NCBI GenBank assembly: GCA_946414805.1
Contig: CAMKPZ010000005.1
Coordinates: 98,239-162,238, forward strand
DNA length: 64,000 bases
Direction of reading: 5' to 3'
Origin: an uncultured Bacteroidales bacterium
GTDB taxonomy: Bacteria; Bacteroidota; Bacteroidia; Bacteroidales; Paludibacteraceae
The notes under the pieces are model-generated. The model saw only the letters and a list, made by a program, of their open reading frames with translations, ran no database searches and was not told the origin of the DNA. The position numbers and the translations under genes were made by a program. This document shows, piece after piece, positions 42,140 to 50,803 of this stretch (its first letter is position 1; each line of letters opens with the position of its first letter).

Positions 42140-44380
42140 ATGGATCTAACAATCTTGATGTATGCCGTGCTGGCGGCTTCGGTATTGGCACTTGGTTTTG
42201 CCTACTATTTCTACCGCTCGATGCTGAGCAAAGATGAAGGGACCGAGTTGATGAAGACGATCGCTTCGCATGTCCGCAAGGGCGCGATGGCTTATCTGAA
42301 ACAGCAGTACAAAGTGGTGACGATCGTTTTCGTTGTTCTGGCAGTGGTGTTTGCGGCGATGGCTTATTTCCATCTCCAGAACGGCATTGTGTGGTTCGCC
42401 TTTCTGACAGGCGGTTTCTTCTCGGGTCTGGCCGGATTCTTCGGTATGAAGACCGCCACTTACGCTTCGGCGCGTACGGCGAATGCGGCCCGTCAGAGTC
42501 TGAACGCAGGTCTGCAAGTGGCTTTCCGTTCGGGCGCCGTGATGGGTCTGACGGTAGTGGGGCTGGCGCTGTTGGATATATCCGGCTGGTTTCTGGTTCT
42601 GCAGAAGACGGGTCTGCTGGAGATGGTAGGCGCGAAGGCTGATCTGATCACGATCACGACGACGATGCTTACTTTCGGAATGGGTGCATCGACCCAGGCT
42701 CTTTTTGCCCGTGTGGGCGGCGGCATATATACGAAGGCGGCGGATGTAGGAGCAGACCTTGTGGGCAAGACGGAGTACAACATCCCGGAGGACGATCCTC
42801 GCAACCCCGCCACGATTGCTGACAACGTGGGCGACAACGTAGGCGACGTGGCCGGAATGGGTGCCGATCTGTATGAGAGTTACGCCGGTTCGATCCTCGC
42901 CACGATGGCTTTGGGCGCATCGGCATTCGCGCTGAACGAGGGGTTGCAGCTGAAGGCTGTTCTGGCTCCTTCGCTGATCGCGGCTTGCGGCGTGCTGCTG
43001 TCGCTGATAGGCATATTCATGGTGAAGACCAAAGAGGGCGCGGACATGAGATCGCTGCTTCGTGCCCTTTCAATAGGCACCAACACGGCGGCTTTCCTGA
43101 TCGCCGGAGTCACTTTCGGGATCTTCGCATGGCTCTTCGGCACGGAGAACAACCAGTGGTGGCAGGTGTCGCTGTCGGTGGTGGTAGGTCTGCTGGCCGG
43201 CGTGATCATCGGCAAATCGACGGAGTACTACACTTCGCAGTCCTACAAGCCGACCCAGAAAGTGAGCGAGAGTTCGCAGACGGGTCCGGCTACCGTGATT
43301 ATCAGCGGTTTAGGGCTGGGTATGCTCTCCACGGCCATCCCTGTGATCACCGTAGGCGTGGCAATCATTCTGGCTTATCTGTGCGCGAACGGTTTCCGGG
43401 TTGAGTTCTCGGCGGCAAACCTGTCGATGGGCTTGTACGGCATCGGCATTGCGGCGGTAGGTATGCTCTCCACGTTAGGTATCACGCTGGCGACGGACGC
43501 TTACGGACCGATCGCCGACAACGCAGGCGGAAACGCAGAGATGGCGGGTCTGCCGGCAGAGGTTAGGCAACGTACGGACGCCCTGGACGCCTTAGGCAAC
43601 ACCACTGCGGCGACAGGCAAAGGTTTTGCGATCGGTTCGGCAGCCTTGACGGCGCTTGCGCTGCTGGCTTCCTATGTGGAGGAGATCAAGATCGCGCTGG
43701 AACGCATCGCTTCCGTCTCTTCGGACGGCTTGGCTTATATCTCCAGAGACGTGAGCTGGACGGCAGAGCAGGTGCGCAACGCTTCGCTCGTTGATTTCAT
43801 GGATGTGTATAACGTGAACCTCATGAACCCGATCGTGCTGGTAGGAATCTTCATCGGTTCGATGATGGCTTTCCTGTTCTGCGGCTTGACGATGAACGCG
43901 GTAGGCCGTGCAGCGCAGAAGATGGTGGAAGAGGTGCGCCGCCAGTTCCAGACGATCAAAGGCATCCTGGAAGGCAAGGCTGATCCGGACTACGCCCGCT
44001 GCGTGGCGATCTCCACCAAAGGTGCACAACGCGAGATGCTGCTGCCTTCGATCCTGGCGATCATCGTACCGATCATCACGGGTCTTGTTCTCGGCGTAGC
44101 CGGTGTGTTAGGCTTGCTGATCGGCGGTCTGGCAACGGGTTTTGTGCTTGCGGTCTTTATGGCGAATGCCGGCGGCGCATGGGACAACGCGAAGAAATAC
44201 GTAGAAGAGGGTCATTTCGGCGGCAAAGGAAGTGACTGCCACAAAGCAACCGTGGTAGGCGACACCGTAGGTGATCCGTTCAAAGACACCTCCGGACCGA
44301 GTCTGAATATCCTGATCAAACTGATGTCGATGGTGTCAATCGTGATGGCAGGTCTAACCGTCGCACACCATCTGTTATAA
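42140..44380 (+). CDS. hppA: Membrane ion-translocating pyrophosphatase
   Basis: 746 aa with about sixteen helices. Couples pyrophosphate hydrolysis to pumping of Na+ and/or H+. Substrate-site blocks: [20 protein letters not shown] and [20 protein letters not shown], then [16 protein letters not shown] and the C-terminal [17 protein letters not shown]. In the block [10 protein letters not shown] the first Ala is residue 490 where K+-independent enzymes have Lys, so this is the K+-dependent type; characterised Bacteroides homologues pump Na+ and H+. Ion choice is inference. Alone in its operon. Confidence 0.96.
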   Translation: MDLTILMYAVLAASVLALGFAYYFYRSMLSKDEGTELMKTIASHVRKGAMAYLKQQYKVVTIVFVVLAVVFAAMAYFHLQNGIVWFAFLTGGFFSGLAGFFGMKTATYASARTANAARQSLNAGLQVAFRSGAVMGLTVVGLALLDISGWFLVLQKTGLLEMVGAKADLITITTTMLTFGMGASTQALFARVGGGIYTKAADVGADLVGKTEYNIPEDDPRNPATIADNVGDNVGDVAGMGADLYESYAGSILATMALGASAFALNEGLQLKAVLAPSLIAACGVLLSLIGIFMVKTKEGADMRSLLRALSIGTNTAAFLIAGVTFGIFAWLFGTENNQWWQVSLSVVVGLLAGVIIGKSTEYYTSQSYKPTQKVSESSQTGPATVIISGLGLGMLSTAIPVITVGVAIILAYLCANGFRVEFSAANLSMGLYGIGIAAVGMLSTLGITLATDAYGPIADNAGGNAEMAGLPAEVRQRTDALDALGNTTAATGKGFAIGSAALTALALLASYVEEIKIALERIASVSSDGLAYISRDVSWTAEQVRNASLVDFMDVYNVNLMNPIVLVGIFIGSMMAFLFCGLTMNAVGRAAQKMVEEVRRQFQTIKGILEGKADPDYARCVAISTKGAQREMLLPSILAIIVPIITGLVLGVAGVLGLLIGGLATGFVLAVFMANAGGAWDNAKKYVEEGHFGGKGSDCHKATVVGDTVGDPFKDTSGPSLNILIKLMSMVSIVMAGLTVAHHLL

Positions 44381-44395
44381 ATGCTGTAATAAAAA

Positions 44396-44428
44396 TCCGC
44401 CTATGGCATAAAACAACCAATAGGCGGA
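44396..44428. terminator. Hairpin after hppA without T run
   Basis: TCCGCCTAT / ATAGGCGGA, perfect 9-bp stem extended by GG/CC, followed by AAAATAAAAATGAC. It lies between hppA and the DUF1016 gene and may be a terminator or mRNA end stabiliser. Confidence 0.55.
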
Positions 44429-44447
44429 AAATAAAAATGACAACAAT

Positions 44448-45500
44448 ATGAAGTCCGAACTTTCGAAAAACAATACTGCCATTCTGTTTTCTGATGCAGA
44501 TTTGTCTGCGCTGGCTGATAAAATTGTGCAGGTGGTGGAGGAAGGCAAGCAGACGTTAGCTATCAGCATCAACGAGACCATCAAAACGACCTATTGGAAC
44601 ATCGGACGATATATTGTGGAGTTTGAGCAAGAAGGCAACGCACGCGCCAAATACGGAACAGCTTTGTTGTCCAACCTCGCCAAAATACTGCGCGCAAGAA
44701 TAGGACGCGGTTACAGCCGCCCCAACCTGAACAACATGCGCAAGTACTATCTCCTTTTCCCAAAATGTCAGACAACTGACAAATTGGTAGCAAATTTCCA
44801 GACATCTGACAAATTGACTTGGTCGCATATCTGCGAACTGATTACGATAGACGATGATTTGGAGCGCGAGTTCTATGCCAAAGAGTGTGTCGCGGAAAAC
44901 TGGTCTGTCGATTATTTGCATCGTCAGAAAGAGAGCGGTCTGTTCATGCGTCTGGCATTGAGCAAAGATAAAGAGGGAGTGCTTGCTTTAGCGGAAAAAG
45001 GGCAACAGGTTCAATCTCCGGAAGATATTGTCAAAGCTACATATACGCTGGAGTTCTTGGGACTGCCGGACAAGTACAAGGAAAGTCAGTTGGAGAAAAA
45101 ACTGATTGACAACATACAGTTGTTCTTGTTGGAACTGGGCAAAGGCTTTACGTTTGTCAAAAGGCAATATCCGCTTACCATCAACAACACCCATTACCAT
45201 GTTGATTTGGTATTCTATCATCGCATTTTAAGATGTTTTGTCTTGATTGATTTGAAGCGTGGCGCAGCAACCCATCGGGATATTGGTCAAATGAACATGT
45301 ACTTGGGCTATTTTGCCAAAGAGGAAAACATGGAAGGCGACAATCCGCCAATTGGTATAGTGTTAAGCCACTATAAAGACGAACTGATGGTCGAATATGC
45401 AACATACGGCATGGACAGTAACCTCTTTGTCTCCCAATACGAACTTTTCTTGCCCAACAAAGCCGAATTGCGCAAGATGGTAAAAAAGATATTATCGTAA
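44448..45500 (+). CDS. DUF1016 (YhcG-type) PD-(D/E)XK nuclease domain protein
   Basis: 350 aa. N-terminal DUF1016 helical domain (IKTTYWNIGRYIVEFEQEG, GYSRPNLNNMRKYY, LTWSHICELI) and C-terminal nuclease domain with HYHVDLVFYHR (D), FVLIDLKRG (D-x-K) and IGQMNMYLGYF. This is the usual layout of YhcG proteins, found singly or near restriction and defence genes and thought to act on nucleic acid. It is a lone gene here and AT-richer than hppA, suggesting an acquired gene. The N-terminal region carries a repeated QTTDKLVANFQTSDKL segment, a small internal duplication. Confidence 0.92.
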   Translation: MKSELSKNNTAILFSDADLSALADKIVQVVEEGKQTLAISINETIKTTYWNIGRYIVEFEQEGNARAKYGTALLSNLAKILRARIGRGYSRPNLNNMRKYYLLFPKCQTTDKLVANFQTSDKLTWSHICELITIDDDLEREFYAKECVAENWSVDYLHRQKESGLFMRLALSKDKEGVLALAEKGQQVQSPEDIVKATYTLEFLGLPDKYKESQLEKKLIDNIQLFLLELGKGFTFVKRQYPLTINNTHYHVDLVFYHRILRCFVLIDLKRGAATHRDIGQMNMYLGYFAKEENMEGDNPPIGIVLSHYKDELMVEYATYGMDSNLFVSQYELFLPNKAELRKMVKKILS

Positions 45501-45593
45501 TACCCGTCCCTCTCCGAGCAGTGCTTCAGGGAAGAGTGGGAAAGGAGAAAAAGGCGATATTAACAATAAAAAGCAAAAAATCTGCATTTTTAT

Positions 45594-45624
45594 TTGCACA
45601 AATGAAATAAATGTGCTATCTTTG
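45594..45624 (+). promoter_or_regulatory. Promoter of the RNA candidate
   Basis: TTGCACAAATG (TTG 45594-45596), 20 bases, TATCTTTG (45617-45624). No reading frame follows for about 300 bases. Confidence 0.78.
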
Positions 45625-45628
45625 CACC

Positions 45629-45848
45629 GTCATTTGAGAATGACCGCTGGCTCCGACAGCGTAAAAAAGCGGTGACATGTTGATTTTTATTCGCGTTTGC
45701 GATTTATTGGAAACTCCGGAATGTGAGAAGTTTTAGAGATGTACCAATAATAAGTCGTAGAGCGTCCATAGTGTATATGGGCGTGACTTATCGGTATATG
45801 GGCATTTCTCACAGCCTCGGAGTTGATAGGAACGCCCATATTTTTTTG
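45629..45848 (+). ncRNA. Rod-shaped noncoding RNA candidate, possibly 6S RNA
   Basis: The transcript from the promoter at 45594 would be about 215-220 nt, ending in GCCCATATTTTTTT (45834-45847). The 3' half folds into a rod: AACTCCG/CGGAGTT (45712-45718 with 45818-45824), a small internal loop, GTGAGAA/TTCTCAC (45723-45729 with 45806-45812), a large bubble of 20 and 14 nt, ATAAGTC/GACTTAT (45750-45756 with 45785-45791) and an apical CGTCCATA/TATGGGCG hairpin. The 5' part has ACCGCT/AGCGGT with an inner GCTG/CAGC. A long rod with an open central bubble is the architecture of 6S RNA, which binds RNA polymerase; other structured RNAs are possible. TATGGGC also pairs with the 3' GCCCATA, an alternative fold. 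Confidence 0.6.
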
Positions 45849-45925
45849 TATATATATGGTTTGTTAACATTAATTTAATCATTTAAACCCGATGCTCGAT
45901 GGGATATAAATGAGCAATAGAAACA

Positions 45926-46381
45926 ATGAAAAAGTCTGCGCTTCTGCTTGTTTTGAGTGTGTTGATGTTCTTGCCGTCCTGTATGACGACGAATACCAAC
46001 GTGAAGAACTACGATGATTTGGACGGACAAGAGTATTATTACGCCAAAGGCAAACAAAACTACTTATTTTGGGGATTGCTGCCTCTGGGAAAACCGAACA
46101 TTCAGGTTCCGGAGAATGAGCCTTGCCAGATTCGCACAACTACCACTTTTGTTGATGGATTGGTTAGCGACCTTACTATTGGTATTTTCAGCATGCAATC
46201 AGTTCGCGTCCTGACAAAGCGTCAGCAACCGCTCCAAGTAGGAGATAAAGTGAAGTTCTACGCCGGTTCTAAAGATCTTAAAGGTACTATAGAGTCTATT
46301 AAAGATGCGAAGAAAGGTATTGTTCGTACAGAAGACGGTAAGTTGAAGAAAGTAAATTTAATGGATGTAGTAAAACTATAA
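45926..46381 (+). CDS. Bor-like lipoprotein with C-terminal SH3-like extension
   Basis: 151 aa. Lipoprotein signal MKKSALLLVLSVLMFLPSC (Cys19). The middle (YYYAKGKQNYLFWGLLPLG ... CQIRTTTTFVDGLVSDLTIG ... SMQSVRVL) resembles Bor/Iss lipoproteins, known from lambda lysogens and serum-resistant E. coli. The last 45 residues (VGDKVKFYAGSKDLKGTIES...) look like a small KOW/SH3 barrel that Bor itself lacks. Stands alone with its own terminator, directly after the RNA candidate. Function unknown; the Bor relation is by eye. Confidence 0.75.
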   Translation: MKKSALLLVLSVLMFLPSCMTTNTNVKNYDDLDGQEYYYAKGKQNYLFWGLLPLGKPNIQVPENEPCQIRTTTTFVDGLVSDLTIGIFSMQSVRVLTKRQQPLQVGDKVKFYAGSKDLKGTIESIKDAKKGIVRTEDGKLKKVNLMDVVKL

Positions 46382-46401
46382 TAAACCATCCATTTGTATC
46401 T

Positions 46402-46428
46402 GCCCGAGCTAATCCCTCGGGCTTTTTT
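46402..46428 (+). terminator. Intrinsic terminator after the Bor-like gene
   Basis: GCCCGAG / CTCGGGC stem with a 7-nt loop and six T. Confidence 0.93.
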
Positions 46429-46444
46429 ATGCACTAAATAGAAT

Positions 46445-46531
46445 AGCCCGAATTTGAGTCGGGTGCGAGTCGGGGTTAAGCCGAGGGCAAGCCGTGGTTA
46501 AGCCGTGATCGCCTGAATCTTAATAATCGTA
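46445..46531 (+). repeat. 87-bp dispersed repeat, copy B
   Basis: Same length as copy A at 13656-13742 and alignable without gaps with 11 differences. The 11-bp units lie at 46454-46508. Both copies stand 230-260 bp upstream of a promoter with the long TTGCATATG form. Confidence 0.8.
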
Positions 46532-46560
46532 AACTTTTTAACCACAAAATTTGCTGTATC

Positions 46561-46622
46561 TTCGAGGGCACCGACACGGCTTCGCCGTCCCACCTCGAAA
46601 GTACGGTCGCATTGTGCAGACC
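46561..46622. repeat. Two successive hairpins
   Basis: TTCGAGG/CCTCGAA (46561-46567 with 46593-46599) enclosing ACGGC/GCCGT, then GGTC-GCA/TGC-GACC (46605-46622). They lead into the large palindrome at 46634. Confidence 0.7.
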
Positions 46623-46633
46623 ATATACCACCG

Positions 46634-46764
46634 CGGGCATTTTTTTTGACGAGCCTGCAGGCTTCCTATATTGCGCGGATAAATACCGTCTTATGCACGC
46701 ATAGCCGCTATCTATCCGCGCAATATAGATAGAATTACATTCTATTCGTCAAAAAAAATGCCCG
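46634..46764. repeat. 131-bp branched palindrome
   Basis: Outer arms 46634-46652 and 46746-46764 are perfect inverted copies over 19 bp (CGGGCATTTTTTTTGACGA). Inner arms 46666-46681 and 46713-46728 are perfect over 16 bp (CTATATTGCGCGGATA). The spacers on either side are themselves palindromic: GCCTGCAGGC (46653-46662) and ATAGAAT/ATTCTAT (46729-46735 with 46739-46745). The central loop holds ATGC/GCAT. The whole can form a multi-armed cruciform or RNA junction. No coding capacity. Confidence 0.85.
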
Positions 46765-46769
46765 AACGC

Positions 46770-46800
46770 TTGCATATGTGCAAAATTTGTTGTACCTTTG
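46770..46800 (+). promoter_or_regulatory. Promoter of the DUF349 operon
   Basis: TTGCATATGTG (TTG 46770-46772), 20 bases, TACCTTTG (46793-46800), five bases after the large palindrome. Confidence 0.8.
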
Positions 46801-46844
46801 TACCCAAATTTGTAAAACGAATATCGTAAACCTAAAAAAGACTT

Positions 46845-48311
46845 ATGTCAGAACAGAGACAAAAGCTCATAGAGGACTTGAAAGTCCTGCTGGAGCAAGA
46901 TGTAACGGCTATCAAGGACCAAGTGGAACACCTCAAGAATAATTTCTATTCCTTAGGGAACGAACTGCCGGAGGGAGAAGATGCCGCTGCAGAGGCTGAG
47001 AACGAGGAGAATGCCTTCAAGGAGTTGCTCTCGCAATACAAGGCGAAACGCGCTGCATTGCAGGCGGCACAGATCAAAGAGCAGGAGCAGAACCTTGCGC
47101 AAAAGCAGGCGATCCTCGACGAGATGAAAACGATGGTGGAGGGCGCGAATGCAGACGGCGTGATGGCGAACCTGCAACGGATGCGTGAGCTTCAGGCTGC
47201 CTGGAAGACCATCGGTGCCGTTCCGCCGACCAAGACCCAAGAGATCCGTAAGGCGTACCAGCAGTATCAGGAGCAGTTCTATGATCTGGTGAAGATCAAT
47301 ATCGAGTTGCGCGATCTGGATTTCAAGAAGAATCTGGAGCTCAAGACCCAGTTATGCGAGGCGGCGGAGAAACTGCAGGAGAACAACAATATCGTAGAGG
47401 CTTCGCGTGCGCTGCAGAGCCTGCATGACGAGTGGGCGGAGATAGGGCCTACCGCACGTGAGGTGCGCGAAGAACTATGGGAGCGCTTCAAAGCGGCTTC
47501 GACCGTCATCAACAAGAAACATCAGGCTTATTTCGACGAGCTGCACGCCAAAGAGCAGCAGAACCTCGAGGCGAAACAGGCGCTTGTGGAGACCCTCAAG
47601 GAGATCAATCAGCCGATCGTCAACGGCGAACCCTGGACTTCCAAGCAATGGGACGAGGCTACGGCTAAAGTGCAGGAGGTGCAGACCCAATGGCGCAAGA
47701 TCGGTTTCGCGCCCAAGAAATTCAACCAGTCGGTCTATGATGCCTACCGTGCAGAGTGCGACCGTTTCTTCCATGCCAAGACAGAGCATTTCAAGGATGT
47801 GCGCGACACTTTTGCAACCAACCTCAAGCATAAACGCTCCCTCGTTGAGCAGGTGAAGCAGATCGTGGAGGAGGTGAACCTCAAGATCGCCGGCAACGAG
47901 ATGACCCGTGACTTATGGAACGAGACAACCACGCAGGTTCAGGCGCTGCAAGCCGAATGGAAAACCGTAGGCGTTGTAGCCCGCAAATACTCCGACGATC
48001 TCTGGAAACAGTTCTCCGAGGCATGCGATGCTTTCTTCAATGCCAAACGCGAGGCAGTGAACGGCGAACGCCTCAAAGAGCGTAAGGAGAAAGCGGAACG
48101 CGCTGTGCAGGCGGCTGCTAACCGCTCCGCAGACGGTCTGCGCCGTATGAGAGACCGCCTCCAGCAGGAGATCAAAACGGCTGAGAACAACATCCTCTTC
48201 TTCACCGCCAAATCCAAAACCGCCAACAAACTTGTGGAGGGAATGCAGAAGAAGATCGATGAACTCAAGAAACAATTAGCGGAGATCCAAGACCAGTTGG
48301 ACAACGAGTAA
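46845..48311 (+). CDS. DUF349 repeat protein
   Basis: 488 aa, highly charged and helical. Several DUF349 units of about 70 residues are visible through the recurring pattern W..IG..P......LW.RF..A.....K....: AAWKTIGAVPPTKTQEIRKAY, DEWAEIGPTAREVREELWERF, TQWRKIGFAPKKFNQSVYDAY and AEWKTVGVVARKYSDDLWKQF. A C-terminal coiled coil (residues 430-488) ends the protein. The family is common in Bacteroidetes; function is not established. First gene of a probable operon with ftsE six bases downstream. Confidence 0.92.
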   Translation: MSEQRQKLIEDLKVLLEQDVTAIKDQVEHLKNNFYSLGNELPEGEDAAAEAENEENAFKELLSQYKAKRAALQAAQIKEQEQNLAQKQAILDEMKTMVEGANADGVMANLQRMRELQAAWKTIGAVPPTKTQEIRKAYQQYQEQFYDLVKINIELRDLDFKKNLELKTQLCEAAEKLQENNNIVEASRALQSLHDEWAEIGPTAREVREELWERFKAASTVINKKHQAYFDELHAKEQQNLEAKQALVETLKEINQPIVNGEPWTSKQWDEATAKVQEVQTQWRKIGFAPKKFNQSVYDAYRAECDRFFHAKTEHFKDVRDTFATNLKHKRSLVEQVKQIVEEVNLKIAGNEMTRDLWNETTTQVQALQAEWKTVGVVARKYSDDLWKQFSEACDAFFNAKREAVNGERLKERKEKAERAVQAAANRSADGLRRMRDRLQQEIKTAENNILFFTAKSKTANKLVEGMQKKIDELKKQLAEIQDQLDNE

Positions 48312-48316
48312 CCGGT

Positions 48317-48976
48317 ATGGGCAAACTGATTGAGTATAAGAACGTTGAGATCCATCAGGCGGACCAGATCGTGCTTCATGATGTCAACCTCTCGGTGGGC
48401 GAAGGCGAGATGATCTACCTGTTAGGAAAGGTGGGCAGCGGCAAATCGTCGCTGATGAAAACCCTCTACGGTGCCCTTCCGATAGCAGCCGGCGAAGCGA
48501 ATGTGTTAGGATACGACATTACATCCATCCGCAGACGCAAACTGCCGTACCTGCGACGCCGCTTAGGGATCATCTTCCAGGATTACAAACTGCTCACCGA
48601 CCGCTCGGTGGAGGAGAACCTGCTCTTCGTTCTGCGTGCCACGGGATGGAAAGACAAAACGCTCATGCACCAGCACGTGATGGAGGTTCTCAAGCAGGTA
48701 GGCATGGCGACCAAGGCCTATAAGAAACCCTACGAACTCTCCGGAGGCGAGCAGCAGCGTGTGGTGATCGCCCGTGCCCTGCTCAATTCGCCGGAGATCA
48801 TCCTTGCCGACGAACCCACAGGAAACCTCGACACCGAGACCGGACGGGAGATCATGGAGCTCCTCTATTCGATCTCGCAGGCAGGCATCACCGTACTGAT
48901 CTCTACCCATAATCTCCAATGGCCGGAACTCTTTCCCGGCAAGAAATGGCATTTCGAAGGAGGAGAAATCAAATGA
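48317..48976 (+). CDS. ftsE: Cell-division ABC transporter ATP-binding protein
   Basis: 219 aa ATPase that with FtsX controls septal peptidoglycan hydrolases. Walker [10 protein letters not shown] (37-45), ABC signature LSGGEQQR (141-148) and Walker B ILADEP (162-167). The length and the [19 protein letters not shown] segment are typical of FtsE rather than other ABC proteins. ftsX is not adjacent, as is usual in Bacteroidetes. Overlaps sufE by four bases. Confidence 0.92.
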   Translation: MGKLIEYKNVEIHQADQIVLHDVNLSVGEGEMIYLLGKVGSGKSSLMKTLYGALPIAAGEANVLGYDITSIRRRKLPYLRRRLGIIFQDYKLLTDRSVEENLLFVLRATGWKDKTLMHQHVMEVLKQVGMATKAYKKPYELSGGEQQRVVIARALLNSPEIILADEPTGNLDTETGREIMELLYSISQAGITVLISTHNLQWPELFPGKKWHFEGGEIK

Positions 48977-49389
48977 CAATCAACGAATTACAAGACGAAC
49001 TAATAGAGGATTTCGAGATCTCTGATGACTGGATGGACCGCTATCAGATGATAGTCGATTTTGCCAAAGAGGCAAAGAAGAACCCCCTGCCGGAGGAGGA
49101 CAAGACCGAGCGAAACCTCATTGACGGATGCCAGTCCAAGGTGTGGATCACATGCCGCAAGGAGGATGGCAAACTCTTTTTTCGAGGAGACGCAGACGCG
49201 CTTCTGGTGCAGGGTATTGTAGCAATGCTGCTCCATGTACTCAGCGGTCATACGCCGAAAGAGATCATAGATGCGGACCTCTATTTCGTAGAGCGCATCG
49301 GTCTGCAGGAGCACCTGAGTCCCACACGCGCCAACGGCGTTGTCGCCATGATCAAACAGATTCGTCTGTATGCTTTAGCTTTGGCATAA
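48973..49389 (+). CDS. sufE: SufE-family sulfur acceptor protein
   Basis: Takes sulfur from the SufS cysteine desulfurase for iron-sulfur cluster assembly. 138 aa from the ATG that overlaps the ftsE stop (ATGA). Sulfur-accepting Cys53 lies in GCQSKVWI; DWMDRYQMIVDFAK at the N-terminus is also typical. The gene end overlaps aroK (TAATG). The other suf genes are not in the window. Confidence 0.95.
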   Translation: MTINELQDELIEDFEISDDWMDRYQMIVDFAKEAKKNPLPEEDKTERNLIDGCQSKVWITCRKEDGKLFFRGDADALLVQGIVAMLLHVLSGHTPKEIIDADLYFVERIGLQEHLSPTRANGVVAMIKQIRLYALALA

Positions 49390-49928
49390 TGGAACTTCCG
49401 ATTTATTTGGTAGGATATATGGGCGCCGGCAAAACCACTGCCGGACGGCTTCTTGCGCAGAAACTCGGATGGCATTTCGTGGATCTGGACGAGGCTTTCA
49501 AAGAGATCCACGGCTATTCGACAGCCGATTATATCCGGCGTTTCGGGTTGGAGGATTTTCGCCTGAAAGAGAAATATGTGGTGGAGGACATTGCGGATCA
49601 GTCTCCCTATGAGAAAGTCATCTATGCCACCGGAGGCGGTTATCCCTGCTGGGAAGATAACATGGATTGCCTGCGTGAGTTAGGCACGAGTATCTATATC
49701 CGCTGGCGTCCGGAACATCTGGCTAAACGCCTGAGTCTCACGGATCTGAGCGAACGCCCTGTGCTGCAAGGCCGCACGGAGGAGGAGTTGCTGGCTTTCA
49801 TTGCCCCGCAACTGGAGGCACGCGAACCTTTCTATTCCCGCGCCCACCACGTGCTCGATGTAGATATATGCGACGAACTCTCCGACGAACGCATCGCCGA
49901 AGAACTATATCAGTTTATCAAAGGGTAA
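49389..49928 (+). CDS. aroK: Shikimate kinase
   Basis: Phosphorylates shikimate in aromatic amino-acid synthesis. 179 aa from the ATG at 49389 that overlaps the sufE stop. P-loop GYMGAGKTT (9-17), the DLDEAF substrate motif, GGGYPCW and the lid region LSERPVLQG. Last gene of the DUF349-ftsE-sufE-aroK operon; only two bases separate it from the convergent gene and no terminator is evident. Confidence 0.96.
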   Translation: MELPIYLVGYMGAGKTTAGRLLAQKLGWHFVDLDEAFKEIHGYSTADYIRRFGLEDFRLKEKYVVEDIADQSPYEKVIYATGGGYPCWEDNMDCLRELGTSIYIRWRPEHLAKRLSLTDLSERPVLQGRTEEELLAFIAPQLEAREPFYSRAHHVLDVDICDELSDERIAEELYQFIKG

Positions 49929-49930
49929 AA

Positions 49931-50305
49931 TCAATACTCCCAGGTGTCATTGTCCGTCCATTCCAGACTGCCGGACTCTTTGTCCATCGTAGCAAGCGGG
50001 AAGATAGAGGTGACGGAAGGTTCGATAGGGAAGAGCAGTTCTCCTTCCTTATTATATACGCCCGCGCGCGAAGAGCATTGCGGCGCGCAAACGGTCATGA
50101 CTACAATGTCATTGAGCGATTCGTACACCTCCAGCGTAGTGCTGTCGGTGAGTTGAAAACGCGTGTAACTGCCTTGTTGCTCCACTATGGTAGGGGTGCT
50201 GCCTAACTGCTTTAGATCATAGAGAAGCCGGTAGATATTATCCACCCCGGCGGAAACGGAGAGGGCGGAAAGGAGAAACAAACAATATACTACTATCCGG
50301 CGCAT
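49931..50305 (-). CDS. Small exported hypothetical protein
   Basis: 124 aa with signal peptide MRRIVVYCLFLLSALSVSA. The mature part (VDNIYRLLYDLKQLGSTPTIVEQ...) contains strand-forming segments and a Cys pair (CAPQCSS) that may form a disulfide. I cannot place it in a family with confidence; some DUF3256-type Bacteroidetes proteins look similar. Downstream of ispF by three bases in the leftward operon porU-porV-ispF. Confidence 0.75.
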   Translation of the reverse strand: MRRIVVYCLFLLSALSVSAGVDNIYRLLYDLKQLGSTPTIVEQQGSYTRFQLTDSTTLEVYESLNDIVVMTVCAPQCSSRAGVYNKEGELLFPIEPSVTSIFPLATMDKESGSLEWTDNDTWEY

Positions 50306-50308
50306 AGA

Positions 50309-50788
50309 CTATTTCTTTTCTTCAATAAGGGCTACGGTATATGCGGCAATACCTTCTTCGCGTCCCACGAACCCCAAATGCTCGGTCGTGGTGGCTTTCA
50401 GACTCACTTGCGTCGGCTGAACGCCCATCACTTCGGCTAAGCAGTTTTGCATCGCTTCTATATGCGGATTGAGCTTGGGAGCCTGCGCGCAGATCGTGAT
50501 GTCGCAGTTGCCGAGTTCATAACCTGCCTCGCGCAGCATAGCCATCACGCGACGCAACAGGATCTTCGAATCGATCCCTTCGTATTCATTGCCTTTGGTG
50601 TCCGGGAAATGAAAACCGATATCCCGCATGGCGGCGGCGCCAAGAAGAGCGTCGCAGAGTGCATGGATCACTACATCCGCGTCCGAGTGGCCCAACAGAC
50701 CTTTCTCGCACGGCACCTCAATTCCCCCTAACCACAGTTTGCGGTCAGGGGAGAATTGATGCACATCGTATCCAAAGCCTATTCTCAT
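50309..50788 (-). CDS. ispF: 2-C-methyl-D-erythritol 2,4-cyclodiphosphate synthase
   Basis: MEP-pathway enzyme for isoprenoid precursors. 159 aa. Metal ligands D8 and H10 (GYDVHQF), LGHSDADV motif, FPDTKGNEYEGIDSK and the C-terminal KATTTEHLGFVGREEGIAA are all present. It follows porV by 15 bases, the same neighbour as in Porphyromonas gingivalis. Confidence 0.96.
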   Translation of the reverse strand: MRIGFGYDVHQFSPDRKLWLGGIEVPCEKGLLGHSDADVVIHALCDALLGAAAMRDIGFHFPDTKGNEYEGIDSKILLRRVMAMLREAGYELGNCDITICAQAPKLNPHIEAMQNCLAEVMGVQPTQVSLKATTTEHLGFVGREEGIAAYTVALIEEKK

Positions 50789-50803
50789 ATCTTACGGCTC
50801 TGC

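Noticed and set aside
46634-46764. tRNA, attC or integron site
   Set aside because: No tRNA T-loop consensus, no integrase, no core-site GTTRRRY; the nested perfect arms are unlike attC.
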